Notes: generated by a model not told the origin, from the sequence alone. A DNA stretch of 52,650 bases from Methylobacterium longum (GCF_022179385.1 NZ_BPQS01000035.1:1-52650), one strand, 5' to 3'. Shown: positions 1 to 8,517, counted from the stretch's first letter. Program-made: numbers and translations.

Positions 1-321
1 GATCTCCCGGGCGCGGATCAGGCCGGCGATCTCCTCGACTCGGCCCTTGCCCAGATAGGTCGAGGGGCGGATCCGCGGCAGGCTGATGGCGAGGCTCTCG
101 ACCACGTCGAGCTCGATCGCGGCGGCGAGTCCGGTCGCCTCGTCGAGCCGCGCCTCCACGGAGCGCAGGGGCGCGGCCGATCCGTGCCCGTTCCCGGTCC
201 CGTGCGCGCTGCGCGCGAGGTAGGGGCCGATCACCAGGGTGTGGGTCGCCGCGGCGATCTCGCCCTCGGGGGCGGCCTGCGCCTGGAGGCGGGCTTCGCC
301 GGACGTCAGCGTTTCGGTCAT
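1..321 (-). CDS. hflX: GTPase HflX, N-terminal part (cut by window edge)
   Basis: The first 107 codons of HflX are present; the rest lies beyond base 1. HflX is a ribosome-associated GTPase that splits stalled or heat-damaged 70S ribosomes. The visible part is the N-terminal HflX domain, with segments RLDEATGLAAAIELDVVES and TYLGKGRVEEIAGLIRARE typical of the family; the GTPase G motifs are outside the window. An AAAGG ribosome-binding site precedes ATG at 321. It lies downstream of hfq on the same strand, the usual alphaproteobacterial order, but separated by 363 bases rich in inverted repeats, so independent expression is possible. Confidence 0.9.
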   Translation of the reverse strand, partial: MTETLTSGEARLQAQAAPEGEIAAATHTLVIGPYLARSAHGTGNGHGSAAPLRSVEARLDEATGLAAAIELDVVESLAISLPRIRPSTYLGKGRVEEIAGLIRAREI

Positions 322-684
322 GCAGCCTTTGACACCGCCGGAAGGCCGGCGGCTTCGTTCGAGAAGTCGGATCCGTCAGAATGGGGATGCGGGCGGGCCG
401 GGCCAAGATGCCGGGCGGCCACGGATACAGATATCCGCAAAGGTGCGGATCGCGCGCGTCCGCACGCCCCCTCTCTGCGGGAGAGGATGGCCCTGCGTCG
501 GCAGGCGCCGGAGGGGGAACCCCGGCTCAGGAGGAGGTGGATTCCGCCGACGCGGGCACAGGCTCATCCTGCACCGTCGCTCGCCCTCGCGGGCCTTCGT
601 CCCGACCCGACCGGCTGCGGACGCCACCCGCCCCGCAGAGGGGGACGGGAGAGCCCCGGCGGGCGCCCTCGCCCATCGCTGGCG
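322..684. repeat. hfq-hflX spacer packed with inverted repeats
   Basis: No gene is supported here. Four perfect inverted repeats are visible: 335-352 (7 bp arms, 4 nt loop), 422-437 (CGGATA, 4 nt, TATCCG), 443-465 (7 bp arms, 9 nt loop) and 470-486 (CCTCTC, 5 nt, GAGAGG). The last resembles CCCTCTCC-type intergenic palindromes that I associate with high-GC Hyphomicrobiales genomes; this is from memory. The hairpin at 335-352 lies just before the hflX start and would be in its leader. Confidence 0.55.
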
Positions 685-936
685 TCACGCCTTCTCGGCG
701 GTCTCGTCCGGCTCGAACAGCTGCACCGGGTGGCCCGGCATGATCGTGGAGATCGCGTGCTTGTAGACCAGCTGCGAGTGCCCGTCCCGGCGGAGCAGCA
801 CGCAGAAATTGTCGAACCACGTCACCACGCCCTGGAGCTTGACGCCGTTGACGAGGAAGATGGTCAGCGGGATCTTGTTCTTGCGGACATGGTTGAGAAA
901 GGTGTCCTGAAGGTTCTGTGCGCGTTCGCCCGCCAT
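685..936 (-). CDS. hfq: RNA chaperone Hfq
   Basis: An 83-residue Hfq. It forms a homohexamer in the cytoplasm that promotes sRNA-mRNA pairing. The Sm1 region (LQDTFLNHVRKNKIPLTIFL, VNGVKLQGVVTWFDNFCVLL) and the Sm2 motif YKHAISTIMP are intact. The start at 936 (MAGERAQNLQ) matches the usual family N-terminus and follows an AAGAAGG-like ribosome-binding site; a longer reading to 1032 would add 32 atypical residues. The acidic tail PDETAEKA is short. It lies after ntrX, as in many alphaproteobacteria. Confidence 0.96.
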   Translation of the reverse strand: MAGERAQNLQDTFLNHVRKNKIPLTIFLVNGVKLQGVVTWFDNFCVLLRRDGHSQLVYKHAISTIMPGHPVQLFEPDETAEKA

Positions 937-1133
937 CTTCTTGGCCTTCTTGTTGTCCCGGCTCGTTCCGTCCGGAATGGGTCTGCCGCGGGCCGGATCG
1001 TCCGACCATCCCGACCGCGGCTTTGTATACAAGCACCATGACTTGGCGAAAGCGTGGGCGCAAGCAACCCCCGCCCCGGCTTCATCCGTGACGGATCGAC
1101 ACCGCCTTCACCGCGTCCGCCCGGTCCTCCGGC

Positions 1134-2498
1134 TCACGGGCCGATGCCCAGGGACTTCAACTTGCGGTGTAGAGCCGAGCGCTCCATGCCGATGAATTCG
1201 GCGGTGCGGGAGATGTTGCCCGAGAACCGCGCGATCTGCGCCACGAGGTATTCCCGCTCGAAGATCTCGCGGGCCTCCCGGAGCGCGAGGCTCATCAGCT
1301 TCTCGCCGCCCGCGCCCCCCGGGGTGGTCGGCACCAGGGCGCCGATCTCGGAGGGCAGCATCTCGGAGGTGACCTCCTGCTCCGGGTCGGCCTGGGTCAG
1401 GATCATCAGCCGCTCGACGTTGTTCTTGAGCTGGCGGACGTTGCCCGGCCAGTTGTGCGACTGCAGCACCGCCATCGCGTCCTCGGCGATCCGGCGCTTG
1501 GGCAGGCCGGTCTGGGACGAGATGTTGTCCATGAAGAACTGGATCAGCTCGGGCACGTCCTCCCGGCGCTCCGACAGGGCCGGCACCCGGATCGGCACCA
1601 CCGAGAGGCGGTGGAACAGGTCCTCGCGGAAGCGGCCCGCGGCGATCTCCTCCTGCAGGTCCCGGGAGGAGGAGGAGATGATCCGGACGTCCACGTGGAC
1701 CCGCGTCGTGCCGCCGACCCGCTGGAAGTTCTGGTCGACGAGGACGCGCAGGATCCGGTTCTGGGTCTCGCGCGGCATGTCGGCGACCTCGTCGAGGTAG
1801 AGGGTGCCGCCATGGGCCTCCTCCAGGGCGCCGACCCGCCGGCCGCTCTCGCCCTCGACCCCGAACAGCTCCGCCTCCATGGTCTCGGGCAGGATCGCGG
1901 CCGCGTTCAGCAGCACGAACGGGCCGTTCGAGCGGGCCGACGCCTTGTGCAGGCTGCGCGCCGCGAGCTCCTTGCCGGCGCCCAAGGCGCCGGTGATCAT
2001 CACCCGGGCGTTGGTGGGCGCCACTCGGTCGAGGGTCTGGCGCAGCTGGTTGATCGCCAGCGAGCCGCCGACGATGCGGTTGGCGGCGCCGGAGCGCGCC
2101 GTCAGGTCGCGGACCTCGCGCCGCAGCCGAGACGCTTCCAGCGCCCGCTCGGCCACCAGGATCAGCCGGTCGGCCTTGAAGGGCTTCTCGATGAAGTCGT
2201 AGGCGCCGGCCTTGATGGCCGAGACCGCGGTCTCGATGTTGCCGTGGCCCGAGATCATCACCACGGGCAGGTCGGGATTGGCGGCCTTGATCAGGTCGAG
2301 CACCTGCAGGCCGTCGAGCCGGGAGCCCTGCAGCCAGATGTCGAGGAAGACGAGGTGCGGCCGGCGCGCCTCGATGGCGGCGAGTGCCTCGTCCGAGCCG
2401 CCGGCCGTGCGGCAGCGGTGGCCCTCGTCGTCCAGGATCCCGGCCACGAGGTCGCGGATGTCGGCCTCGTCGTCGACGATCAGGATATCGGCGCTCAT
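1134..2498 (-). CDS. ntrX: Nitrogen-regulation response regulator NtrX
   Basis: A 454-residue NtrC-family response regulator, partner of NtrY. The receiver domain (1-120) has acidic residues D9/D10, phospho-acceptor D53 and K105. The AAA+ domain has a Walker A-like GALGAGKE at 170-177 and Walker B LYLDEV at 233-238. A Fis-type helix-turn-helix lies at the C-terminus (GNISRTAEFIGMERSALHRKL). The sigma-54 contact loop GAFTGA is absent: the stretch reads FGVEGESGRRVGALEEAHGG. NtrX controls nitrogen metabolism, envelope and redox functions in alphaproteobacteria. The start codon overlaps the ntrY stop (ATGA), so the pair is translationally coupled. Confidence 0.96.
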   Translation of the reverse strand: MSADILIVDDEADIRDLVAGILDDEGHRCRTAGGSDEALAAIEARRPHLVFLDIWLQGSRLDGLQVLDLIKAANPDLPVVMISGHGNIETAVSAIKAGAYDFIEKPFKADRLILVAERALEASRLRREVRDLTARSGAANRIVGGSLAINQLRQTLDRVAPTNARVMITGALGAGKELAARSLHKASARSNGPFVLLNAAAILPETMEAELFGVEGESGRRVGALEEAHGGTLYLDEVADMPRETQNRILRVLVDQNFQRVGGTTRVHVDVRIISSSSRDLQEEIAAGRFREDLFHRLSVVPIRVPALSERREDVPELIQFFMDNISSQTGLPKRRIAEDAMAVLQSHNWPGNVRQLKNNVERLMILTQADPEQEVTSEMLPSEIGALVPTTPGGAGGEKLMSLALREAREIFEREYLVAQIARFSGNISRTAEFIGMERSALHRKLKSLGIGP

Positions 2499-4870
2499 GC
2501 GTGCATCTCCGCGATCCGGGGGGCCGTCGGTGCGGCGCCCTTCTCCTCTGTCGTGACGGGACGGGTCTCGAGGGCGGCGGACGGTTCGGGCCCGTGCTCG
2601 CGCGGCACCCGCATCCGCACCTGCCCGCCGCGACCGGCGGGATTGTCGTTCAGCTCGATCCCGCCGCCGTGCTCCTCCAGCACCTTGCTGACGATGGCAA
2701 GCCCCAGCCCGGTGCCACCCTCGCGGGTGGTCATGTAGGGCTCGAGCAGGCGCTGGCGCCCCTCGGCGGGGAAACCCTTGCCGTTGTCGGTGACGGCGAT
2801 CACCGCGAACCCGTCCTCGACGGCGAGGCTCAGGGAGATCTTGCCCTTGCCGAGCTCGGCCTCCGGCACCTCGGCCACCGCCTCGACGGCGTTCTTGAGG
2901 ATGTTGGTGATCACCTGGCTGAGCAGCCGGATGTCGAAGGCCGCCACGATCTTCTCGGATTCACCGGCCCCGCCCTGGGCTGGGTTTGTCTGGGCCGAGA
3001 ACGCGAAGTCGATGTCCGGGTGCGCGACCCGCATCATGAACAGGTTCTGCTTGGCGATCTCGGTGAGGTCGTTCGGCGCGATGGCCGGCTTGGGCATCCG
3101 CGCGAAGGCCGAGAACTCGTCGACCATGCGCTTGATCTCGTCCACCTGGCGCACGATCGTGGCGGTGCACTGGTCGAACACCTCTTTGTCGGCGGTGATG
3201 ACCTTCCCGTACTTGCGCCGGATCCGCTCGGCGGAGAGCTGGATCGGGGTCAGCGGGTTCTTGATCTCGTGGGCGATGCGGCGGGCGACGTCCCCCCAGG
3301 CGGAGCTGCGCTGCGCCTGGACGAGGTCGGTGATGTCGTCCAGCGTCACCACCGAGCCGCGGGAGGCTCCCTGCGCCTGCTCGCTCGTGACCCGCACCGT
3401 GATGGTGCGCTCGCCCCGGGACCGGGTGAGCTGGACCTGCTGCTGCTGCAGGCTGCGCGGGCGCGCCTCGCTCTCGGCGAGCACCGGCGCGAGTTCCGGC
3501 ACCGCGCGGGCCAGCGGCTGGCCGACCAGGGCGTCGCTCTCCAGGTCGACCATCCGCTCGGCGGCCGGGTTGGCGATGGTGACGAAGCCCGCCGCGTCGA
3601 GGCCGATCACCCCGGGCGAGACCCCCGACAGCACGGCTTCCGTGAAGCGGCGGCGGGTGTCGATCAGGTCGCTCGCCGCGATCAGGCCGGCATGCTGGCG
3701 GCGCAACTCCTGGGTCATCTTGTTGAAGCTCTCGCCGAGATGGGCGAGGTCGCCGCTGGTCTTCTTGGTCGGCACCTGAGCGTAGAAGTTGCCCGACGCC
3801 ACCTGGTCGGCGGCGTTGATCAGCCGGCGGATCGGCGCCACGAACCGGTTGGCGAAGTTCATTCCGAACCACACCGCCGACAGGAGCGCGATCAGGGCGA
3901 TCAGCAGGAACACCGACGCGAAGGTGATCTGGATCGAGCGCCGCAGCGAGTCGTAGGTGAGGTACTCGGCGGCCGCCGCCCGGGACACGCCGGGGAAGTC
4001 GATGGCGAGCTGGCTCACCTCCCGCTGCACCATCAGCACGGCGTCGTCGTAGGCCGGCATGCGCAGGAGCGCGGCGAAGACCCGCCCCTCGGTGGGCAGG
4101 AGGCAGATCGGGTCGGCGGAGTTGGCCGCGTCCTCGAAGGCCGCCGCCGAGGGCAGGCGGTTGGTCTTGAGGATGTCGATCTTGGCCCGGGCCACCACCT
4201 CGGTGGGGCCGCGCATGATCTGCGCCACCGGCAGGCCGAGATTGGTCGCCCGGGTGGTCAGGAAGGTCTGGAACCAGTCCCGGTTCACGTCGAAGTTCGG
4301 CCGGGCGCGGGTGAGGTCGTCGGCGAGGATGCGGATCTCGCGGGCGAGGCTCTGGCACTGGTTCTCCTGGTAGGCGTCGGCCACCTCCACGGATTTGAGC
4401 ACCACGTCGCGGACCCGGTCGGTGAAGCCGAGCGACAGGCCGCGGTCGATCGTTACGGACGCCACCACGGCGAGCAGGATCGTCGGCAGGATCGCGATCA
4501 GCGAGAACAGGCCGACGATGCGGGTGTGCAGGCGCGCCACCGCGGCGTTGGCCTTGCGGGCGTGCAGGAAGACCCGCGCCTCCCAGGCGATGATGACGGC
4601 CAGCCCGAGCACCAGGACGGCGTTGATGGCGAGCAGCGTCACGCCGTAGGCCGGCGTCGGCGTCACCCGGATCACGCCGGCCAGGATCAGGAAGGTCGCG
4701 AGCGCCGAGACCAGGGCGGTGACCACCATGGCGGCACCGATCCAGCCCGGACCGCGCGGGCCCGGCCGCAGGGACTCCGCCAGGGACGCGTCCGGACCCG
4801 CCCCCTCCCCGGCCCCCTCGGGGCCGGGCGACGGGCCTTCCTCTGTCCGTGAGCGTCTCAGGAACGGCAT
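2495..4870 (-). CDS. ntrY: Sensor histidine kinase NtrY
   Basis: A 791-residue membrane sensor kinase paired with NtrX. Hydrophobic segments lie at about 43-67, 76-96, 118-139 and 317-339, giving a periplasmic loop of roughly 140-315. A HAMP domain follows (340-395), then PAS (405-520), the HisKA H-box with H534 (RRIAHEIKNPL), and an ATPase domain with N660, DNGKGF (695-700) and GTGLGL (719-724). All catalytic motifs are intact. It is the first gene of an ntrY-ntrX unit overlapping by 4 bases. A perfect inverted repeat, GCCACA-ACAG-TGTGGC (4883-4898), lies 13 bases before the start. Confidence 0.96.
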   Translation of the reverse strand: MPFLRRSRTEEGPSPGPEGAGEGAGPDASLAESLRPGPRGPGWIGAAMVVTALVSALATFLILAGVIRVTPTPAYGVTLLAINAVLVLGLAVIIAWEARVFLHARKANAAVARLHTRIVGLFSLIAILPTILLAVVASVTIDRGLSLGFTDRVRDVVLKSVEVADAYQENQCQSLAREIRILADDLTRARPNFDVNRDWFQTFLTTRATNLGLPVAQIMRGPTEVVARAKIDILKTNRLPSAAAFEDAANSADPICLLPTEGRVFAALLRMPAYDDAVLMVQREVSQLAIDFPGVSRAAAAEYLTYDSLRRSIQITFASVFLLIALIALLSAVWFGMNFANRFVAPIRRLINAADQVASGNFYAQVPTKKTSGDLAHLGESFNKMTQELRRQHAGLIAASDLIDTRRRFTEAVLSGVSPGVIGLDAAGFVTIANPAAERMVDLESDALVGQPLARAVPELAPVLAESEARPRSLQQQQVQLTRSRGERTITVRVTSEQAQGASRGSVVTLDDITDLVQAQRSSAWGDVARRIAHEIKNPLTPIQLSAERIRRKYGKVITADKEVFDQCTATIVRQVDEIKRMVDEFSAFARMPKPAIAPNDLTEIAKQNLFMMRVAHPDIDFAFSAQTNPAQGGAGESEKIVAAFDIRLLSQVITNILKNAVEAVAEVPEAELGKGKISLSLAVEDGFAVIAVTDNGKGFPAEGRQRLLEPYMTTREGGTGLGLAIVSKVLEEHGGGIELNDNPAGRGGQVRMRVPREHGPEPSAALETRPVTTEEKGAAPTAPRIAEMHA

Positions 4871-5241
4871 GACTGGTGCAGGGCCACAACAGTGTGGCGG
4901 AATTAATACGAATCCGGGTCTGGCGGCCGCAGCGGGCCCGGCAATACGCCGCAGCGTGCGGCACCGGAGGGGCGCCCGCGGGGCATCGGATCCCGTCGCG
5001 TTGGCCGCTGACCCGGCTCGGACGAGCCGGCGGCGGCGCTCGAGGCCGTCCTGCGCGATGCCGGCCGCAGATCCGGCTTTGCGCGGCGTGGAACACGCTG
5101 CTAATCTTCGCGGCCGCGGGGATGATCTGGAAGAATAGCGCTGGAGCGGGTTGTATGTCTGGAAAGATCTGCTGGATGTAGGCCCGGAAAGTGTTGGAAC
5201 CGCCTTTGGACTTGCCCTCGACCTACCGGAGAGAAGCGCGG
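4871..5241. other. Spacer between divergent ntrY and the oxidoreductase unit
   Basis: No gene is supported. Visible elements are the hairpin GCCACA-ACAG-TGTGGC at 4883-4898 in the ntrY leader, an AT-richer stretch at about 4901-4912 that could hold the ntrY promoter, and a perfect 7-4-7 inverted repeat CCGGCTC-GGAC-GAGCCGG at 5013-5030 without a T tract. Confidence 0.4.
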
Positions 5242-5325
5242 ATGCTCGATCTCATGGCGGCCGTGCCGGTCCCGGCGCCGCCCCGGGCGCCGCTCAGGGA
5301 CCGTGCCTGCGGTCGGACGCGGTGA
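5242..5325 (+). CDS. Small upstream ORF (27 residues), possible leader
   Basis: A short reading frame starts at ATG 5242 behind GGAGAGAAG and reads MLDLMAAVPVPAPPRAPLRD followed by 7 more residues. Its TGA (5323-5325) overlaps the GTG start of the downstream oxidoreductase (5322). The ribosome-binding site and the stop-start overlap suggest translational coupling, but the codons are not clearly protein-like and no family is recognised. Confidence 0.3.
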   Translation: MLDLMAAVPVPAPPRAPLRDRACGRTR

Positions 5326-6371
5326 GCGCCGCGATCCGCGTGGGCCTGATCGGCTACGGCTATTCCGGCCGGACCTTCCACGCGCCCCTGATCCGCGCCG
5401 TCGCGGGCCTCGAACTCCGGGTGGTCGGCTCGCGCGATCCCGCCAGGGTCGAGGCCGATCTGCCCGGCGTTGCGGTGGTCGCCGACCCGTTCGCCGCCGC
5501 GACGTCGGCGGCGAACGACCTCGTGGTGATCGCCTCCCCCAACGACAGCCACGCCCCGCTCGCGCAGGCCGCCCTGGCGGCGGGCAAGCACGTCGTCGTC
5601 GACAAGCCCCTCACCCTCGACCTCGCGGAGGCCCGCGCGCTGCGCGCGGCGGCGCGGAGCCGGTTGCTCGCGGTCTTCCACAACCGCCGCTGGGACAGCG
5701 ACTTCCTGACCGTCCGCCGCGCCATCGCGGCCGGCGTGATCGGCCCGGTGCGGCACTGCGAATCCCGCTTCGACCGGTTCCGGCCCCGCATCCGTGACCG
5801 GTGGCGCGAGGGCGGCGGTCCGGGCAGCGGGATCTGGTACGATCTCGGGCCCCATCTCGTGGATCAGGCCCTCCTGCTCTTCGGCCTGCCCGACCGGGTG
5901 ACCGCGAGCCTGGCGCGCCTCCGCCCCGGGGCGCGCTCCGACGATTGGGCCCACGTGGTGCTGGCGTATCCGGGCCTGCGGGTGGTGCTCCAGGCGAGCA
6001 TGCTGGTCGCCGGCGGATCGCCCCGCTTCGTGGTCCATGGCGAGTCCGGCAGCCTGATCAAGCACCGGGCGGACCGGCAGGAGGAGCAGCTGCTGGCCGG
6101 GCTCGTGCCCGGCGCGTCGGGATGGGGCGCGGATCCGGACGGGCTGGAGATCCACGACGGGACCGGCACGGTGACGCGGGCGCCGGCCGTGGCCGGGGAT
6201 CAGCGGTTGTTTTACCAGGGGGTCGCGGAGACGCTCCTGCGCGGGCCGGTCGACGAGGCGGCGGCGCTGCAGGCGGTCCGGGTGATGGCGTGTCTGGAGG
6301 CGGCCGTCACGTCGGCCCCCGCCGGGACCTCGGTCGGCCTGCCGCTCACGCCGGACGAGCGCGGGCCCTGA
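5322..6371 (+). CDS. Gfo/Idh/MocA-family oxidoreductase
   Basis: A 349-residue NAD(P)-dependent dehydrogenase of the Gfo/Idh/MocA superfamily, usually acting on sugars or cyclitols. The Rossmann motif GLIGYGYSG lies at 8-16. The EKP motif appears as DKP (94-96, GKHVVVDKPLT), a common variant. The C-terminal alpha/beta domain holds GIWYDLGPHLVDQALLLFG, which carries the catalytic-type D and H. It resembles the YdgJ/GFO-like group. GTG 5322 is chosen because the N-terminus then starts directly at the Rossmann fold; the same frame runs open to 5151 but the added residues look non-coding. Substrate cannot be assigned. Confidence 0.88.
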   Translation: MSAAIRVGLIGYGYSGRTFHAPLIRAVAGLELRVVGSRDPARVEADLPGVAVVADPFAAATSAANDLVVIASPNDSHAPLAQAALAAGKHVVVDKPLTLDLAEARALRAAARSRLLAVFHNRRWDSDFLTVRRAIAAGVIGPVRHCESRFDRFRPRIRDRWREGGGPGSGIWYDLGPHLVDQALLLFGLPDRVTASLARLRPGARSDDWAHVVLAYPGLRVVLQASMLVAGGSPRFVVHGESGSLIKHRADRQEEQLLAGLVPGASGWGADPDGLEIHDGTGTVTRAPAVAGDQRLFYQGVAETLLRGPVDEAAALQAVRVMACLEAAVTSAPAGTSVGLPLTPDERGP

Positions 6372-6465
6372 GGGGCGCGACGTTTGCGCGCCCCTCAGGC
6401 CGGGGCTGCGGGCCGCGGGCGTCCGGGCCTTGACCCCGCAGGTGGCGGCCCGTAACCCCGATCGT

Positions 6466-6558
6466 GGAGGCGAACGGGGTCTGGTGGCCCTCCTGGTCTT
6501 CAAAACCAGCGGTACGCCAACAGCGTACGGTGGGTTCGATTCCCATCCGCTTCCGCCA
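6466..6558 (+). tRNA. selC: tRNA-Sec (UCA anticodon)
   Basis: A 93-base selenocysteine tRNA including encoded CCA. The anticodon stem CTGGT/ACCAG encloses the loop CTTCAAA with anticodon TCA. The long variable arm is a perfect 6-bp stem, GTACGC/GCGTAC. The T arm has GGGTTCGATTCCC. Acceptor (GGAGGCG/CGCTTCC, one G-T) plus T stem add up to 13 bp, as expected for bacterial tRNA-Sec. It is isolated between the oxidoreductase and dctM. It implies UGA-decoded selenoproteins (formate dehydrogenase is the usual one) and selA/selB/selD elsewhere; none is in this window. Confidence 0.95.
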
Positions 6559-6599
6559 GGACCCGTCACCCGCCGGCCCGATCCGGCGGCGCCCGGATC

Positions 6600-7883
6600 T
6601 CACATCGCTCCGAGCGCCCGCGGGAGCCACAGGGACAGGGCCGGCCAGTAGGTCACGAGGACCAGGAAGGCCAGCATCGTCAGCAGCCAGGGCAGCACCG
6701 CCACGGTCAGCTCCGAGATGCCCATGTGGGCGATGCCGCTCGCCACGTAGAGGTTGAGCCCCACCGGCGGGTGGCAGAGGCCGACCTCCATGTTGACCGC
6801 CATGATGATCCCGAAATGGATCGGGTCGATCCCGAGCTTGACGGCGATCGGGAACAGGATCGGCGCCATGATCAGCAGGATCGAGGACGGCTCCATCACG
6901 TTGCCGGCGATCAGCAGGATGATGTTGACCACGAGCAGGAAGACCAGCGGGCTGAAGTTCATCGCGATCAGCCACGCCGCCATCGTCTGCGGAATGTTCT
7001 CCGAGGTCATCAGGAAGGAGAACAGCACCGCGTTGGTGATGATGTAGAGCAGCATCGCGCTCATGTTGGCCGAGGCCAGCAGCACCCGGGGCACGTCGGA
7101 GAGCTTCAGGTCGCGGTAGACGAACACCGCGATGACGAAGGCGTAGACCGCGGCGGTGGCCGCCGCCTCGGTGGGCGTGAAGATCCCGGCATAGATGCCG
7201 CCGATCACCATCACGACGAGGGACAGGCCCCAGACGCTCTCGCGGAACGCCCGGAGCCGCGCTCCCCAGGAGGCTCTCGGCATGCGCGGGTAGCCGCGGC
7301 GCTTGGCGATGACGAAGGTCACCGCGCCGAGCATGAACGAGAGCACGAGTCCCGGCATCACGCCCGCGAGGAACAGGGTGCCGATCGAGGAATTCGTCGA
7401 CACCCCGTAGAGCACGAGGATGATCGAGGGCGGGACCAGGATCCCCAGCGCCCCCGAGGTGGTGATGACACCGGCGCCGAAGCGCTTCGGGTAGCCCTCG
7501 GCCACCATGGCCGGCAGGATGATCGAGCCGATCGCCACCACGGTCGCCACGCTCGATCCCGACACGGCGGCAAACAGCGCGCAGGCGACGACGCCCGCGA
7601 GCCCCAGGCCCCCGGGCCAGTGGCCGACCAGCGAGGTCGTGAAGGCGATCATCCGCCGGGCCACGCCGCCCTGGGCCAGGAAGTTGCCGGCCAGGATGAA
7701 GAACGGGATCGCCATGATCGAGAAGTTCTCGATCCCGGTGAACAGCTTGAGGGCCACGCTCTCGACCGGCACCTGCGTCAGGGTGAACAGGAAGGTCAGC
7801 ACCGTCAGGCCGAGCGCGATCGAGATCGGCATGCCGGTGAGCATGAGGGCGATGAGGAGCCCGAAGATGATCAGGCCGCTCAT
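6600..7883 (-). CDS. dctM: TRAP transporter large permease (DctM family)
   Basis: A 427-residue DctM-type integral membrane protein, the ion-coupled translocating subunit of a TRAP uptake system. It has about 12 hydrophobic segments from FGLLIALMLTGMPISIALGL to the C-terminal WLLTMLAFLVLVTYWPALSL, and family motifs such as GSSVATVVAIGSIILPAM and PTEAAATAAVYAF. The start at 7883 (MSGLIIFG) is preceded by GAGAGG and lies 10 bases after the dctQ stop. It is the last gene of dctP-dctQ-dctM. Confidence 0.95.
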   Translation of the reverse strand: MSGLIIFGLLIALMLTGMPISIALGLTVLTFLFTLTQVPVESVALKLFTGIENFSIMAIPFFILAGNFLAQGGVARRMIAFTTSLVGHWPGGLGLAGVVACALFAAVSGSSVATVVAIGSIILPAMVAEGYPKRFGAGVITTSGALGILVPPSIILVLYGVSTNSSIGTLFLAGVMPGLVLSFMLGAVTFVIAKRRGYPRMPRASWGARLRAFRESVWGLSLVVMVIGGIYAGIFTPTEAAATAAVYAFVIAVFVYRDLKLSDVPRVLLASANMSAMLLYIITNAVLFSFLMTSENIPQTMAAWLIAMNFSPLVFLLVVNIILLIAGNVMEPSSILLIMAPILFPIAVKLGIDPIHFGIIMAVNMEVGLCHPPVGLNLYVASGIAHMGISELTVAVLPWLLTMLAFLVLVTYWPALSLWLPRALGAM

Positions 7884-7893
7884 GCGGGGCCTC

Positions 7894-8481
7894 TCATGCC
7901 GGGCCTCCCTCGCGGCCGAGCTGGATCGGGTCGACGCCCTCGACCGTCGCGACCCCGTCGACATGGGCGTGGTCGCGCGCTGGCAGGTGCCCGGTCCTCA
8001 GGAAGGTCCAGGCGACCTGGAGGAAGCGGAAGCACATCAGGTAGGAGCCCAGCGGGATCGCGAGGTAGACGATCCAGACCGGGATCTCCATGTCGGGCGT
8101 GGTCTGGTCGGTGTGGCCGATGCGCCAGACGAAGCTCGCGCCGAGCGTCCCGACGATGCCGGTGAACAGGGCCCCCGCGGCGAGGCTGAGGAGCACCATG
8201 ACCCGTCGCGCCCCCGGCGGCAGCCGGTTGACCAGCACGTCGACGCCGACGTGGATGCCGGTGCGTACGCCGTAGGCCGCGCCGAACTTGGCGACCCAGA
8301 TGAACATGTAGATGCACAGTTCCTGCGACCAGCCGAAGTCGATCCGGTCGGTGTAGTCCTGCAGGGCGGGGATGCCGGAGAGGAACCGGTGCACCACGGT
8401 GGCGAAGGTGATGACGGTCGCCGCCGCCATCAGCGTGCCGATCAGCACCTCTTCGAGCCGGTCCAGGATCTTCAGCAGCAT
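7894..8481 (-). CDS. dctQ: TRAP transporter small permease (DctQ family)
   Basis: A 195-residue four-helix membrane protein, the small TRAP subunit. Hydrophobic segments include LIGTLMAAATVITFATVVHR, ELCIYMFIWVAKFGAAYG, VMVLLSLAAGALFTGIVG and the region IWIVYLAIPLGSYLMC. The sequence GVRTGIHVGVDVLVNRLP matches the conserved DctQ core. The charged tail of about 35 residues is long. It lies between dctP (36 bases upstream) and dctM. Confidence 0.93.
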   Translation of the reverse strand: MLLKILDRLEEVLIGTLMAAATVITFATVVHRFLSGIPALQDYTDRIDFGWSQELCIYMFIWVAKFGAAYGVRTGIHVGVDVLVNRLPPGARRVMVLLSLAAGALFTGIVGTLGASFVWRIGHTDQTTPDMEIPVWIVYLAIPLGSYLMCFRFLQVAWTFLRTGHLPARDHAHVDGVATVEGVDPIQLGREGGPA

Positions 8482-8517
8482 GGTCGGGCGGCCGGGCGCG
8501 GGATCAGGGGCGCGGCA

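Noticed and set aside
2384..5096. Very long open frames antisense to ntrY and ntrX
   Set aside because: The ntrYX products are fully conserved with all motifs; antisense frames give Arg/Gly/His-rich nonsense.
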